This document shows, in pieces, positions 39,017 to 49,676 of a stretch of 64,000 bases of DNA. Positions within the stretch are counted from its first letter, which is position 1, and each line of letters starts with the position of its first letter. The notes below the pieces were generated by a model. That model was not told the origin of the DNA and ran no database searches. It saw nothing but the letters and a program-made list of their open reading frames with translations. Source of the stretch: Musicola paradisiaca NCPPB 2511 (GTDB taxonomy: Bacteria; Pseudomonadota; Gammaproteobacteria; Enterobacterales; Enterobacteriaceae); assembly GCF_000400505.1 (NCBI RefSeq), contig NZ_CM001857.1, forward strand, positions 2,924,208-2,988,207, read 5' to 3'. A program made the position numbers and the translations under genes.

Positions 39017-41739
39017 TGTGCAGCCTCCCGCAGGGTTTCAACGGTCGCACCGGCCAACACCGGCGCGACACCCGGGAAGCCCAGCGGCAACCCAACCTGC
39101 CCTTGATGCAGCTCATGGCTGATGCGCACCGGCAGGCGCAGCGTCTGGCCGCCGCAAGTAATATCCAGCAATGCTCCTGGGTTGACGCCCAACACAGCGG
39201 CATCCGTCGGGTTGACCACCGCACAGGCTTCCGGCATCCGCGCCTGGATCACCGAGGAGCGCTGCGATAACTCGTCACTGCCGAACAGCGAATAGTAAGG
39301 CGCGACCGTCCACTGCCCCGCTTGGGACGAGAACGGCGCAGGCACCTGGCTGAAATACGCCAGAGAACCCTCACCAGCCTCGATCAGACGCACGCCGGGA
39401 TCGCCATGGCGCAGATGACCACCCACTTCATCCTGGAATTTGTTCCACGCCTGCGGCGAGTTCCAACCCGGCGCCCAGGCGAATGGCACCTGTTGACGCT
39501 CAGCTTGCGGGCTGTTGTTCCCTTCCATCGAGAAAGCGAACATGGTGTCGCGATCCTGCGGCTGACGCGGTTCATGCACGCTGATATTGGCGCGCAGCGA
39601 AGTACGGCCGCTGTAGCGGTTCGGTTCGCGCGCCAGCTTTTGCCCTTTGATGCGGAAAGAAGCGTCAGGCGCGGCATCCTTGATGGCGGCCAGCTGCGGC
39701 AACGCCTTGACGCAAGCGTCGATGACGTGATCGAGCTGCGTCCAGTCCACCTGGCGGCTGTTGTAGGTAATATAGAGTGAGTGCAGCCAGCGCCAGCTTT
39801 CCAGCATGACCACCTTGTCATCATAGAAGGCGGGTTCATAGACCTGGAAGAAGCGCTGAGCGCGGCCTTCCTGATTGATCAGCGTACCGTCGCTTTCAGC
39901 GAAGCTCGCGGACGAAAGAACCATACTGGCCTTGTCCATGATAGCGGTGCGCTGATGATCGACCACCACCAGATTGGTGGCTTTGGCCAAGGCGACATCA
40001 ACTCGCGCGGCCGGTGCATGGCGGTAAAGATCGTTTTCCACCACCACCACACTGTCCGCAGCACCGCTTTCCAACTGTTCCAGCGCATCATCCAGCGAAC
40101 CGCCGCCGATCATGGCCACACCCATGCTGTTGGCACCGGCGGCGACAAAGGTAATACCGACGTCGGCGCCGCGGCTTTTCAGCGCTTTGGCGACGTTCGC
40201 AGCCGCGGCGATCACATCGTCACTGCCGGCGTTGGTGCCGGAAATAATCAGCGGCTTCTTCGCGCCGGCCAGCGCCTGGACGACCACATCCATTTTCTGA
40301 GTCAGGTCGGCGGACAAATCACTGACCGCCGGTGCTGCGTTATCCAACGCATGGGCGATCGCGAAGCCAAGTCGCGCCTGATCGGCAACGGGCGCCCGGT
40401 AACTCCAGGCAGCGATATCATCCAGCCGGGTACTATCGACGTTGGTGACGAACAGTGGGTGTTTGGCATGCTGACCGATATTCAGAATCGCGGCGATTTG
40501 CCAATCCGCCACTTTCTGCGCCGCCGCCATTTCACGGGCTTTACCTTTCACTGCCTGACGTACCGCCAGTGCGATACGGGCGCCGGTCTGGGTCAAATCC
40601 TCTCCCAACACCAACACGGCATCATAACTTTCGATCTCTCGCAAAGACGGGGTATGAACCCCGCTTTCACTGAGCACTTTCAGCATCAGTTGCAGGCGCT
40701 GTTGCTCGCCGCGGGAAACGCCGGTGTAGAAATTCTCAGCACCGACCAGTTCGCGCAACGCAAAGTTACTCTCAATACTGGCGCGGGGTGAACCGATACC
40801 GATGACCTTCTTCGCCTGACGCAGCACATCGGCCGCGCCCTGCAACGCCTGTTCGGCGTTCAGGGCAATCAAATCGTTACCGCGACGCTGAATCGGCTGA
40901 CGCGGACGGTCTTTCAGGTTGACGTAGCCATAGCCGAAACGACCACGGTCACACAAGAAATAATGGTTCACGCTGCCGTTATAACGGTTTTCGACACGCC
41001 GGAGTTCGCCGTAGCGTTCGCCTGGGCTGGTGTTGCACCCGACGCTACATTGCTGGCAAATGCTGGGAGCGAACTGCATGTCCCATTTACGGTTATAACG
41101 CTCGGAATGGGTCTTGTCGGTAAACACCCCGGTCGGACACACTTCCACCAGGTTGCCGGAAAACTCGCTTTCCAGCACGCCGTCCTCTGCGCGGCCGAAA
41201 TACACATTGTCATGCGCGCCGTAAACACCCAGATCTGTGCCGTCGGCATAGTCCTTGTAGTAGCGCACACAGCGGTAACAGGCGATGCAGCGGTTCATCT
41301 CGTGGGAAATGAACGGCCCGAGATCCTGATTGCGGTGGGTTCGTTTGGTGAATCGGTAACGGCGGAAATTATGCCCCGTCATAACCGTCATATCCTGAAG
41401 ATGACAGTTCCCCCCTTCCTCACAAACCGGGCAGTCGTGCGGATGGTTGGTCATCAGGAATTCCACGATGGTCTTACGGAACGCGACGGCTTCCGCATCG
41501 TCAATCGCGATGTAGGTGCCGTTGGTCGCTGGTGTCATACAGGACATCACCAGGCGGCCACGGGTGTCTTCCGCGTTTTGGTATTGTTTAACCGCACACA
41601 GGCGGCAAGCCCCGACACTGCCCAGCGCCGGATGCCAGCAAAAGTAAGGAATATCAAGCCCCAGAGACAGACACGCCTGCAGCAGGTTGTCCGAACCGTC
41701 CACTTCATATTCTTTGCCGTCTACATGAATCGTTGCCAT
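39013..41739 (-). CDS. nuoG: NADH-quinone oxidoreductase subunit G
   Basis: Largest peripheral-arm subunit, a molybdopterin-type fold without cofactor that carries several Fe-S clusters. 908 aa, same as E. coli. N-terminal 2Fe-2S cysteines lie in [15 protein letters not shown]; next the His-ligated cluster in [14 protein letters not shown], then CIACYRC. The extra N7 cluster site CQQCSVGC (with C about 28 residues later in HYFLCDRG), present only in some bacteria, is retained. ATG 41739 ([12 protein letters not shown]) is the family start; ATGs 9-10 codons upstream are not conserved. Confidence 0.97.
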   Translation of the reverse strand: MATIHVDGKEYEVDGSDNLLQACLSLGLDIPYFCWHPALGSVGACRLCAVKQYQNAEDTRGRLVMSCMTPATNGTYIAIDDAEAVAFRKTIVEFLMTNHPHDCPVCEEGGNCHLQDMTVMTGHNFRRYRFTKRTHRNQDLGPFISHEMNRCIACYRCVRYYKDYADGTDLGVYGAHDNVYFGRAEDGVLESEFSGNLVEVCPTGVFTDKTHSERYNRKWDMQFAPSICQQCSVGCNTSPGERYGELRRVENRYNGSVNHYFLCDRGRFGYGYVNLKDRPRQPIQRRGNDLIALNAEQALQGAADVLRQAKKVIGIGSPRASIESNFALRELVGAENFYTGVSRGEQQRLQLMLKVLSESGVHTPSLREIESYDAVLVLGEDLTQTGARIALAVRQAVKGKAREMAAAQKVADWQIAAILNIGQHAKHPLFVTNVDSTRLDDIAAWSYRAPVADQARLGFAIAHALDNAAPAVSDLSADLTQKMDVVVQALAGAKKPLIISGTNAGSDDVIAAAANVAKALKSRGADVGITFVAAGANSMGVAMIGGGSLDDALEQLESGAADSVVVVENDLYRHAPAARVDVALAKATNLVVVDHQRTAIMDKASMVLSSASFAESDGTLINQEGRAQRFFQVYEPAFYDDKVVMLESWRWLHSLYITYNSRQVDWTQLDHVIDACVKALPQLAAIKDAAPDASFRIKGQKLAREPNRYSGRTSLRANISVHEPRQPQDRDTMFAFSMEGNNSPQAERQQVPFAWAPGWNSPQAWNKFQDEVGGHLRHGDPGVRLIEAGEGSLAYFSQVPAPFSSQAGQWTVAPYYSLFGSDELSQRSSVIQARMPEACAVVNPTDAAVLGVNPGALLDITCGGQTLRLPVRISHELHQGQVGLPLGFPGVAPVLAGATVETLREAAQ

Positions 41740-41835
41740 AGTCAGCATGCTTCCATAACAGCCCGCCACGGGCGGGCACTAATCAAAAATTCTGCCTAGC
41801 AGGGCAGCCGTGTCGGCGCCTGCCGGTTTCCGGGA

Positions 41836-43185
41836 TTACCAGCGCTGTTTCAGCAGGTTTGGCTGAATGCCGCGAATATCTTTGGTATTGCCGGGCGCCT
41901 GTCTGGCGATACCGGCTTCGAATTCATCCCGGAAATATTTGATGGCGCTCTGCAGTGGTTCGACGGCACCCGGCGCATGCGCGCAGAAGGTATTGCCCGG
42001 CGCGAGATAACGACAAATCTGCTCCAGCGTTTCGATATCCCCCGGCTGCCCTTCCCCTCGCTCCAGAGCACGCAACAGTTTTACGCTCCACGGCAATCCG
42101 TCACGGCATGGCGTACACCAGCCGCACGACTCGCGGGCAAAAAACTCTTCCAGATTGCGCGTCAACGACACCATGTTGATTTCATTGTCGACGGCCATCG
42201 CCAGCGCGGTGCCCAAACGGCTTCCTGCTTTGCCGATATTTTCAAAATCCATCGGCAAATCCAGATGCGCATCGGTCAGAAAGTCAGTTCCCGCGCCGCC
42301 CGGTTGCCAGGCTTTGAGTTTCAGACCATCGCGCATACCGCCGGCGTAGTCCTCAAGAATTTCACGGGCGGTGGTGCCGAACGGCAGTTCCCACAAGCCC
42401 GGATTTTTCACCCGGCCGGAGAATCCCATTAATTTGGTACCGGCATCCTTGCTCTTACCGGCCGACAACCCCTGATACCACTCAATACCATGCTCCACGA
42501 TGGCCGGCACATTGCACAGGGTTTCCACATTGTTGACGCAGGTCGGTTTGCCCCAGGCTCCGGCCATCGCGGGAAACGGCGGCTTCGAACGCGGATTGGC
42601 GCGACGCCCTTCCAGCGAGTTGATCAGTGCGGTTTCTTCACCACAGATGTAACGCCCGGCGCCGGTATGAACGAACAGTTCAAAATCAAACCCGGTACCC
42701 AGGATATTCTTACCGAGCAACCCCGCCGCCTTGGCTTCCTCTATCGCGCGACGCAGGTTAGCGGCAGCCTCGATATACTCGCCGCGCAGAAAGATGTAGC
42801 CGCGATAGGCTTTCAGCGCATAGGCGCCGATCACCATGCCTTCGATCAGCAGATGCGGCATTTGCTCCATCAGCAAGCGATCTTTATAGGTGCCTGGCTC
42901 CATTTCATCCGCATTGCACAGCAGGTAGCGGATATTCATGCTTTCATCTTTCGGCATCAGGCTCCATTTGAGCCCGGTGGAAAAGCCTGCGCCGCCGCGG
43001 CCGCGCAGCCCGGCGTCCTTGACCAGCGTCACCACTTCATCCTGGGACATACCGGTCAGTGCCTTGCGGGCGCCGGCATAACCGTTCTTGCTGCAATATT
43101 CATCCAGCCACACCGGCTGCTCGTCAGCACGCAGACGCCACGTCAGAGGATGCTGTTCAGCCGTCAGAACAATGTTTTTAGTCAT
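41836..43185 (-). CDS. nuoF: NADH-quinone oxidoreductase subunit F
   Basis: NADH-oxidising flavoprotein: binds FMN, NADH and cluster N3. 449 aa. [16 protein letters not shown] and [21 protein letters not shown] form the FMN/NADH site; the latter holds the Glu that prevents flavin reoxidation in E. coli. [12 protein letters not shown] plus a later Cys ([10 protein letters not shown]) bind the [4Fe-4S] cluster. The start overlaps the nuoE stop (ATGA). Confidence 0.98.
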   Translation of the reverse strand: MTKNIVLTAEQHPLTWRLRADEQPVWLDEYCSKNGYAGARKALTGMSQDEVVTLVKDAGLRGRGGAGFSTGLKWSLMPKDESMNIRYLLCNADEMEPGTYKDRLLMEQMPHLLIEGMVIGAYALKAYRGYIFLRGEYIEAAANLRRAIEEAKAAGLLGKNILGTGFDFELFVHTGAGRYICGEETALINSLEGRRANPRSKPPFPAMAGAWGKPTCVNNVETLCNVPAIVEHGIEWYQGLSAGKSKDAGTKLMGFSGRVKNPGLWELPFGTTAREILEDYAGGMRDGLKLKAWQPGGAGTDFLTDAHLDLPMDFENIGKAGSRLGTALAMAVDNEINMVSLTRNLEEFFARESCGWCTPCRDGLPWSVKLLRALERGEGQPGDIETLEQICRYLAPGNTFCAHAPGAVEPLQSAIKYFRDEFEAGIARQAPGNTKDIRGIQPNLLKQRW

Positions 43186-43712
43186 TGATACTGCTCCAGT
43201 AACGAATCGAGATCATCTGGCTTCAGGCGCGTATAGGTATCCTCATCCACCATCATAGACGGCCCCTTGTCGCAATTACCCAGGCAACAGGTCGGCAACA
43301 GGGTAAAGCGACCATCAAACGTAGTCTGCCCCGGTTTGATATTCAGCTTCCGCTCAAGAGCAGCCTGAATACCCTGATAACCGGTGATATGACATACCAC
43401 GCTGTCACAGTAGCGGATGACATGACGGCCAACCGGTTGGCGGAAGATCTGGCTGTAGAATGTCGCCACGCCTTCCACATCGCTGGCAGGGATGCCCAAC
43501 ACATCGGCGATAGCCGTAATGGCGCCGTCCGGCACCCAGCCACGCTGTTTCTGCACAATCTTCAACGCTTCGATGGAAGCGGCCCGTGCATCCTCATAGT
43601 GGTGTTTTTCATGCTCGATGGCGTCGCGCTCCGCGTCACTTAACACAAAAGCCTCCCCTGCGGGCTGCCCCTGAGCGTCGATAGGTTCTTGCGTGTTGTT
43701 ATGATCGTGCAT
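43182..43712 (-). CDS. nuoE: NADH-quinone oxidoreductase subunit E
   Basis: Thioredoxin-fold subunit with the [2Fe-2S] cluster N1a. 176 aa. Cluster ligands are in [10 protein letters not shown] and [13 protein letters not shown]; the helical N-terminal domain includes [20 protein letters not shown]. It begins 2 nt after the nuoCD stop and overlaps nuoF by 4 nt. Confidence 0.98.
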   Translation of the reverse strand: MHDHNNTQEPIDAQGQPAGEAFVLSDAERDAIEHEKHHYEDARAASIEALKIVQKQRGWVPDGAITAIADVLGIPASDVEGVATFYSQIFRQPVGRHVIRYCDSVVCHITGYQGIQAALERKLNIKPGQTTFDGRFTLLPTCCLGNCDKGPSMMVDEDTYTRLKPDDLDSLLEQYQ

Positions 43713-43714
43713 AA

Positions 43715-45514
43715 TTAGCGGTCCACATCTGACATGACAAAATCAATACTGCCGAGGTATACGATCAGGTCGGATACCAGACACCCGCGAATCACCGACG
43801 GGATCTGCTGCAAGTGAGGGAAGCTCGGCGTTCGAATACGGGTGCGATAGCTCATGGTGCCGCCGTCGCTGGTCAGGTAATAACTGTTGATTCCCTTGGT
43901 TGCCTCGATCATTTGATACGACTCGTTGGCAGGCATCACCGGCCCCCAGGAAACTTGCAGGAAGTGGTTGATCAGCGTTTCGATATGCTGCAACGTGCGT
44001 TCCTTCGGCGGCGGCGTCGTCAGCGGGTGATCAGCCTTAAACGGGCCTTCCGGCATATGCTTGAGACACTGCTCAAGGATACGCAAGCTCTGACGCAGCT
44101 CCTCGACTTTCAACATGACGCGGCTATAGCAATCGCTGATGCCATCACCCACCGGCACTTCAAAATCGAAGTTCTCATAGCCGGAATAAGGGCGCCATTT
44201 ACGCACGTCGAACGCCACGCCCGTCGCACGCAGCCCCGCCCCAGTTACGCCCCACTCCAGCGCTTCCTTGGCGTTGTACGCCGCAACCCCCTGGGTACGC
44301 CCTTTCAGAATGGAGTTTTCCAGCGCCGCTTTGATGTAGGTATCAAGGCGTCCGGGGATCCAGTCCAGGAACTCGCGCAACAGGCGTTCCCAACCGCGCG
44401 GCAAATCATGCGCCACGCCGCCGATGCGGAACCATGCCGGATGCATGCGATAACCGGTAATGGCCTCCACCAGATCGTAAATCTTCTGACGATCGGTAAA
44501 AGCAAAGAACACCGGCGTCATAGCACCGACGTCCTGAATGAAGGTACTGATATAAAGTAAATGGCTATTGATGCGGAACAACTCAGAAAGCATGACGCGA
44601 ATAACGTTCACACGCTCCGGCACTTCAATGCCGGCCAGTTTCTCCACCGCCAGCACGTAAGGCATTTCATTCACGCAGCCGCCCAGATACTCGATGCGGT
44701 CGGTATAGGGAATATAGCTGTGCCAGGATTGGCGCTCGCCCATTTTTTCCGCGCCGCGATGGTGATAACCGACATCGGGAATACAGTCGACGATCTCTTC
44801 ACCGTTGAGCTGGAGAATGATGCGGAATGCACCATGCGCCGACGGGTGGTTCGGCCCGAGGTTGAGGAACATGAAGTCTTCATTGCTGGTACCGCGCTTC
44901 ATTCCCCACTCTTCGGGTTTGAAGGTCAGCGCCTCCATTTCCATGTCTTCGCGCTGTTTGGTCAGCACGAAAGGATCGAACTCCGTCGCACGGGCCGGAA
45001 AATCTTTACGCAGCGGATGACCTTCCCAGGTCTGCGGCATCATGATGCGCGTCAGATGGGGATGGCCATTGAAGGTAATGCCATACATGTCCCAAACTTC
45101 ACGCTCATACCAGTTGGCATTCGGGAACAGTTTGGTCAGCGTCGGCATGTTCAGATCTTTTTCTACCAACGCCACCTTCAGCATGATGTCTTTATTGCGT
45201 TCGATGGAAATCAGGTGGTAGAACACGGTGAAATCAGCATCCGGCAACCCCTGGCGATGTGTGCGCAGACGCTCATCCACGCCATGCAAGTCCAGCAACA
45301 TGACATAGGGTTTCGGTTGTTTCTTAAGGAAGGCAACCACTTCCAGCAATTGCTCTCGCTTCACCCAGACAACCGGCATACCCGTGCGCGTCGCCTGAAC
45401 GGTAAAAGCTTCCGAACCAAAACGGTTGCACAGCTCGCTGACGATCGGATCATCAAGGTGATCGCGGGTTTGCCAGACCGGCAGAGCGGCATCGTGCGTC
45501 GTTAAATCTGTCAT
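43715..45514 (-). CDS. nuoC: NADH-quinone oxidoreductase fused subunit C/D
   Basis: Fused NuoC and NuoD (also named nuoCD), as in other enterobacteria. 599 aa. The C part (about 1-190) contains [35 protein letters not shown]. The D part begins about 205 with [19 protein letters not shown] and contributes quinone-site residues ([26 protein letters not shown]). It ends [17 protein letters not shown] 45514 is chosen, with GGTGAC 7 nt upstream; GTG codons 15 nt upstream are possible. Confidence 0.97.
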   Translation of the reverse strand: MTDLTTHDAALPVWQTRDHLDDPIVSELCNRFGSEAFTVQATRTGMPVVWVKREQLLEVVAFLKKQPKPYVMLLDLHGVDERLRTHRQGLPDADFTVFYHLISIERNKDIMLKVALVEKDLNMPTLTKLFPNANWYEREVWDMYGITFNGHPHLTRIMMPQTWEGHPLRKDFPARATEFDPFVLTKQREDMEMEALTFKPEEWGMKRGTSNEDFMFLNLGPNHPSAHGAFRIILQLNGEEIVDCIPDVGYHHRGAEKMGERQSWHSYIPYTDRIEYLGGCVNEMPYVLAVEKLAGIEVPERVNVIRVMLSELFRINSHLLYISTFIQDVGAMTPVFFAFTDRQKIYDLVEAITGYRMHPAWFRIGGVAHDLPRGWERLLREFLDWIPGRLDTYIKAALENSILKGRTQGVAAYNAKEALEWGVTGAGLRATGVAFDVRKWRPYSGYENFDFEVPVGDGISDCYSRVMLKVEELRQSLRILEQCLKHMPEGPFKADHPLTTPPPKERTLQHIETLINHFLQVSWGPVMPANESYQMIEATKGINSYYLTSDGGTMSYRTRIRTPSFPHLQQIPSVIRGCLVSDLIVYLGSIDFVMSDVDR

Positions 45515-45615
45515 AAGTTTTGTCACCACAGTGAATGTGTTAATTCTGTGACTGATGATGGCTGCACACTGTTATCGTGATATTACGCAGCCATCGACGG
45601 CCTTTCACCCACAGG

Positions 45616-46290
45616 TTAAATCTCGTCAGGAGTACGCAGATTGGTTACTGCAATCCGCTCGCCACGTTTGCGCTCGCGCTCAGACTGCATATTGGCGCGG
45701 TAAACCCCCTGATCGCCCACCACCCATGACAGCGGGCGGCGTTCTTCACGAATGGATTCTTTCAGCAACAGCAATGCCTGCATATAGGCTTCAGGCCGCG
45801 GCGGACACCCCGGGATATACACATCCACCGGAAGGAACTTGTCCACGCCCTGAACTACGGAATAAATATCGTACATACCGCCGGAATTGGCGCAGGCCCC
45901 CATGGAAATCACCCATTTGGGTTCAAGCATTTGATCGTAGAGACGCTGAATGACCGGAGCCATTTTCAGGAATGGCGTTCCCGCCACTACCATGAAATCC
46001 GCCTGACGAGGGGAAGCGCGGATGACTTCAGAACCAAATCGCGCTACGTCGTGGACTGCGGTAAATGAAGTGGCCATTTCTACATAGCAGCAGGAAAGAC
46101 CGAAGTTATAGGGCCATAGGGAATTACTCCGGCCCCAGTTCACCATATTGTGCAGCGCATGCTCCAGGTTTCCCATGAAGACGCTGCGATGAACATGCTG
46201 CTCAAGAGGGTCGTTAACAACCTCTTGTTTTTGAAGGGGATAACGGTCGTTCTCACCGTCCGGATCTATGCGGGTGAGCGTATAATCCAT
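45616..46290 (-). CDS. nuoB: NADH-quinone oxidoreductase subunit B
   Basis: Holds cluster N2, the last electron carrier before quinone. 224 aa. Ligands: the tandem cysteines in [21 protein letters not shown] and [21 protein letters not shown] 101-bp gap to nuoCD follows, and nuoA ends 17 nt upstream. Confidence 0.98.
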   Translation of the reverse strand: MDYTLTRIDPDGENDRYPLQKQEVVNDPLEQHVHRSVFMGNLEHALHNMVNWGRSNSLWPYNFGLSCCYVEMATSFTAVHDVARFGSEVIRASPRQADFMVVAGTPFLKMAPVIQRLYDQMLEPKWVISMGACANSGGMYDIYSVVQGVDKFLPVDVYIPGCPPRPEAYMQALLLLKESIREERRPLSWVVGDQGVYRANMQSERERKRGERIAVTNLRTPDEI

Positions 46291-46307
46291 CGTTTAATGC
46301 CTCGCTA

Positions 46308-46751
46308 TTACTGCTGATGAATGTTGGTGGTTTGTGCCGCGATACTGGACTTCACGACTTGTCGTTTAGAACGCACCGGCGTCCAGTCCAACGCGCCGAT
46401 ACGAACCAAATAGACCAGACCAGCCAACAACACCAAAATGAAAATGACGGCCTCGACGAACCCCACCCAACCGCTCTCCTTGATGGAAACGGCCCAGGCA
46501 TACAGATACAGGGCTTCGACGTCGAAAATAACGAAAAACATTGCGACCAGATAGAATTTGGCGGAGAGACGCAACCGCGCTGAGCCGACAGAGTCGATAC
46601 CAGACTCATAAGGGATATTTTTGTGCCGCGCCCTAGCGCGTCCCCCGAGCAGAAAGCCACCAAGCAGCATAAAACCGCAGAGACCTACGGCAACGACGAT
46701 AAATAGCGCAAAGGCCCAGTGATGGGCGAGAACTTCAGTAGTTGTTGACAT
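46308..46751 (-). CDS. nuoA: NADH-quinone oxidoreductase subunit A
   Basis: First gene of the nuo operon; a three-helix membrane subunit next to the quinone cavity. 147 aa. Conserved: [43 protein letters not shown], with the loop that closes over the quinone site and the [11 protein letters not shown] helix. Its long upstream region presumably carries the operon promoters. Confidence 0.97.
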   Translation of the reverse strand: MSTTTEVLAHHWAFALFIVVAVGLCGFMLLGGFLLGGRARARHKNIPYESGIDSVGSARLRLSAKFYLVAMFFVIFDVEALYLYAWAVSIKESGWVGFVEAVIFILVLLAGLVYLVRIGALDWTPVRSKRQVVKSSIAAQTTNIHQQ

Positions 46752-47321
46752 ACTCTTGCTTACTCATCAAAAGCGGTCAGCTCTCTGCTCTGGTCGGCAG
46801 TTCGGCTGCCACATCGATTAAAAGGAAGGATTTATCGCCACATAAGCACACGACTGAAAAGGTTAAGCAGCTATCCTTTGTGGCCTGATTCCCTGTTATA
46901 TAACTTTATTTTAAACATCTCAAAAAATAGCAGCGCATTACTTTACACGCACGCATTTTTGTTAACAACCTTCAAACACTATCACCGCTAAAACGTGTCA
47001 GTGCTGGCCGATTTGTTAACGGATAGCCATACACTGCAACGCTATACCCATGTGCACTATACCATTTCCATCAAGAATTCCTGTTCTTCCATAGTGTCAT
47101 TAGGGATATTTTTTGATCCAGAACACACTTTTATCGATTATGTTAGTAATTAAATTACCCCTTTGACTCTCCCATCGATAGCCATTGGACGGCAATGTAG
47201 ATTTAAAAAAAAGAAACAGCATTTCATTGGGTTAGATGACCATTATCGCTAAAGCAACGCATTGACAACAAAAAGAATAGTCAAGTAGTCAGAAAAGGGG
47301 AAAGGCGAAATAAATTGAAAC
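46752..47321 (-). promoter_or_regulatory. Upstream regulatory region of the nuo operon
   Basis: About 570 bp, mostly AT-rich, no gene. Two copies of TTTGTTAAC-type sequence lie at 46958-46966 and 47012-47020, 54 bp apart, resembling ArcA-box cores (GTTAA). ArcA, FNR and NarL control nuo in E. coli, so regulator sites are expected here. I could not fix a promoter by eye. Confidence 0.4.
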
Positions 47322-47362
47322 AACCCACCTGATGCACGACAACGTCATACACCAGGTGGGTT
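47322..47362 (-). terminator. Hairpin after lrhA/pecT
   Basis: Perfect 10-bp stem AACCCACCTG / CAGGTGGGTT with a 21-nt loop, 57 nt after the stop. On the minus strand it is followed by a moderately T-rich stretch (GTTTCAATTTATTTC). Probable terminator. Confidence 0.6.
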
Positions 47363-47418
47363 AGGGGAAATGATTCAGTAACGCTGTTTGTCTACCGGGG
47401 ATTCAACCCCCGCCGCAA

Positions 47419-48354
47419 TTACGATTCATCCACAGCAGGTTCCCGTGATTCACCATCAGTTCCCGGCACGACAGGCAACAATTGGGATCGGGTTCCAGAC
47501 TCAATAGCACCGAAAATGGCATTAGCCAGTTCGTTGTCATGCGACGGGTTTTTACACAAGTAATAGCGCGTTTCAGGCAGGCGAGGTAATCCTTCCTCTT
47601 CACCGAGAACCCGCAGCTCCGGGCTCATCATTTCAACCGAACGCACGGTAATTCCCAAACCAGCCTTCACTGCGGCGCGCACAGCCGACAAGGTGGACGC
47701 CACATAGGAGATCTTCCATGGAATACCTGCCGCGTTCAATTGTTCCAGCGCCAGAGACCTGAAGGGACTGGGTTCATCCAGCACGACCAACGGTACTGTC
47801 TCCCCTGGTTGATACTGGTAATCCGCCGCGCAGTACCACAACGTTGGCGATGTACGCAGCAAGACATGGGGAAAATTATTATTGTTAAAGGTCGTGATAA
47901 CCAGATCAATTTTTCCCTGATTCAACATTTCCATCATTTCTGCGCTGCGCTTAATGCTGACCGCAATCGACAGTTTAGGAAACACGGTTGTCACTCGTTG
48001 CAAAATGAACGGAAGAATAGTGTCAGCCGTATCATCCGAAGCACCTATAGTGAGGGTTCCCTGAATATCGCTGAACATTAGCGATGCACAGGCTTCATCA
48101 TTAAATTGGAGTATTTTCCGGGCATAACCCAGAAACTGGATGCCATGTTCAGTCAGCAGCTTGTTCCGCCCGTGTCGGGCGAACAACTCCTTTCCGATCA
48201 GTTGTTCCAATCGTTGCATCTGCTGACTGACTGCCGATTGCGTTCTGCAAACCGCCACTGCAGCGGCTGCGAACGTATTCAAATCGGCGACAGCAACAAA
48301 CGTTCTCAACAGATCGAGATCCAGATTGAGGACGGGACGACTTGCATTTGTCAT
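47419..48354 (-). CDS. lrhA: LysR-type regulator LrhA/PecT/HexA
   Basis: Global LysR-family regulator, 311 aa. In E. coli LrhA represses flhDC and affects RpoS; in soft-rot bacteria the ortholog (PecT in Dickeya, HexA in Pectobacterium) represses exoenzymes and motility. The first 70 residues are almost identical to E. coli: [22 protein letters not shown] and [20 protein letters not shown], the winged HTH. The effector domain shows [17 protein letters not shown] and [22 protein letters not shown] 48354 is chosen because [14 protein letters not shown] aligns with the E. coli start; a GTG 12 nt upstream is open. It sits upstream of nuo on the same strand, as in E. coli. Confidence 0.95.
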   Translation of the reverse strand: MTNASRPVLNLDLDLLRTFVAVADLNTFAAAAVAVCRTQSAVSQQMQRLEQLIGKELFARHGRNKLLTEHGIQFLGYARKILQFNDEACASLMFSDIQGTLTIGASDDTADTILPFILQRVTTVFPKLSIAVSIKRSAEMMEMLNQGKIDLVITTFNNNNFPHVLLRTSPTLWYCAADYQYQPGETVPLVVLDEPSPFRSLALEQLNAAGIPWKISYVASTLSAVRAAVKAGLGITVRSVEMMSPELRVLGEEEGLPRLPETRYYLCKNPSHDNELANAIFGAIESGTRSQLLPVVPGTDGESREPAVDES

Positions 48355-48394
48355 ATGGTTCTTCACTTATCTATTTTAATTTTTAACAAACATA

Positions 48395-48405
48395 CCTGGT
48401 GTTGG
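48395..48405 (-). promoter_or_regulatory. Predicted ArcZ sRNA pairing site in the pecT/lrhA leader
   Basis: The minus strand (mRNA sense) reads CCAACACCAGG about 40 nt before the lrhA start codon. This is the exact complement of CCUGGUGUUGG, the conserved 3'-seed of ArcZ as I recall it from E. coli and Salmonella. ArcZ/Hfq repression of lrhA/hexA/pecT has been described in several enterobacteria. ArcZ itself is not in the window. Confidence 0.65.
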
Positions 48406-49394
48406 TGTAAGAGCATCGGCAAAGCCTGATACATAATGAAAAAACAGTATCGCAGAGCGTTTTCACGGCCAAAAGCGAATCAATATTCTTTTTGCCATAA
48501 TCACGCTCTATGCATGACTGTTTATTTGACTATCTTATTACGTAATCAGACATGCAAAAAGAACTCTTTTATTTATTTTATATGATAAAATAAAACCATC
48601 TAAAAAACCAGATGCCGGATGTTTTCTTAATGAGATCCAGTTCAGAGATATAAGATTATGATTGCACTTATCTTATACAAAATCAGTAAGAAAAATATCT
48701 GCATTCTGTTATTTCCCGACTTACATGCATTCCTCATGCACTTAATGTTTCGGTTTGCCAGAAAAATACATTCCGCTGATAAAAACAGCAGCCCGCCCAC
48801 TTTCATTCTCCTTTCCTGAACTCTCGTTTCATCCACTGCGGAAAAACGCTTTAGTTTCCATGATAGGTTGTGTGCATTTTTTAACGATAACCTGTCTTCT
48901 CTCTTTTCCTCACTTGAAGCCGGCCTGATTAAAAGCTATTAATACAGCCAGTTACTATCACTCCCTCACTTAAATTTTATGTAATTTTTTTACTTTTTGT
49001 AAAAAATAATCGCAAATAAAAAAAGACTCACATAGCATAAGTGTTACTGAAGCCTCGGTGATAACACGTTTATTTCAGAACATAGGCGTGGAATATCTGA
49101 ATTATGTTTCTTGTCTTTTATATTAATTACTGACTTTCCCTTCGTGCTGAATTCACACTCATCTTTTATTCCTATTCATTCCTTGTTGCTTTGCTCAATT
49201 CTAGTCATAAGCGAAATCTATTCGAGATATGAAAATTATGTAGTCCATCACAGTCATCCGATATATCTCCACTGTGTTTGTATGCAGTTTAAAACCGCAT
49301 CAATTTCTGATACCGGTTTCAGTCTATAATTAATCATGGAATAGGCTCCCAGATCTCACCACGATATTCATCCTATCTGCAGGTGTGGCATTCA

Positions 49395-49414
49395 CAGCGC
49401 TCAGGCGCTGTTTT
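49395..49414 (+). terminator. Short GC hairpin with T-run upstream of alaA
   Basis: CAGCGC-TCAG-GCGCTG followed by TTTTAT. Looks like a small intrinsic terminator, about 260 bp before alaA on the same strand. It could end an unannotated short transcript or act as a leader attenuator. Confidence 0.45.
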
Positions 49415-49676
49415 ATGCGAACACCACATGGCAACGGAATATTTTAATATTCCCCCACGACTTGCAGAAATGAGCTACCCACACGTTTTTTAACAGGACT
49501 AAACGCCACCATAAAATTAACAACCAGTATTTTAAACCAACATGATAATCCAGAGAATTACTTTGCGGGGATACCCCATACTCAGGAAACATTCTTCAAA
49601 ATAGGGGGCGGGAGGAGTACATTAAGCTGCTTATGCTATTACCACTCAGGAAGGCATCCTGTAAAAGGTTTGTTAA

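Larger units (their letters stand above)
48355..49676. other. Long AT-rich region between lrhA/pecT and alaA
   Basis: About 1.3 kb, strikingly AT-rich, between divergent genes. It holds the pecT leader (with the ArcZ-like pairing site at 48395-48405) and the alaA promoter region. Short open frames at 48642-48836 (minus) and 49111-49329 (plus) look like chance frames: no ribosome site, and codon use typical of random AT-rich DNA. A GC hairpin with T-run lies at 49395-49414. A long lrhA leader is also known in E. coli. Confidence 0.5.

Noticed and set aside
47395-47420. GGGGATTCAACCCCC resembling a tRNA T-arm near the lrhA stop
   Set aside because: No acceptor, D or anticodon arm around it; an isolated short palindrome.
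48642-48836. 64-codon minus-strand frame in the pecT upstream region
   Set aside because: No ribosome site, strongly AT-rich, likely chance; the region is better explained as a long leader.
49111-49329. 72-codon plus-strand frame between pecT and alaA
   Set aside because: Ser/Ile/Phe-rich product, no ribosome site, no conserved motif recognised.
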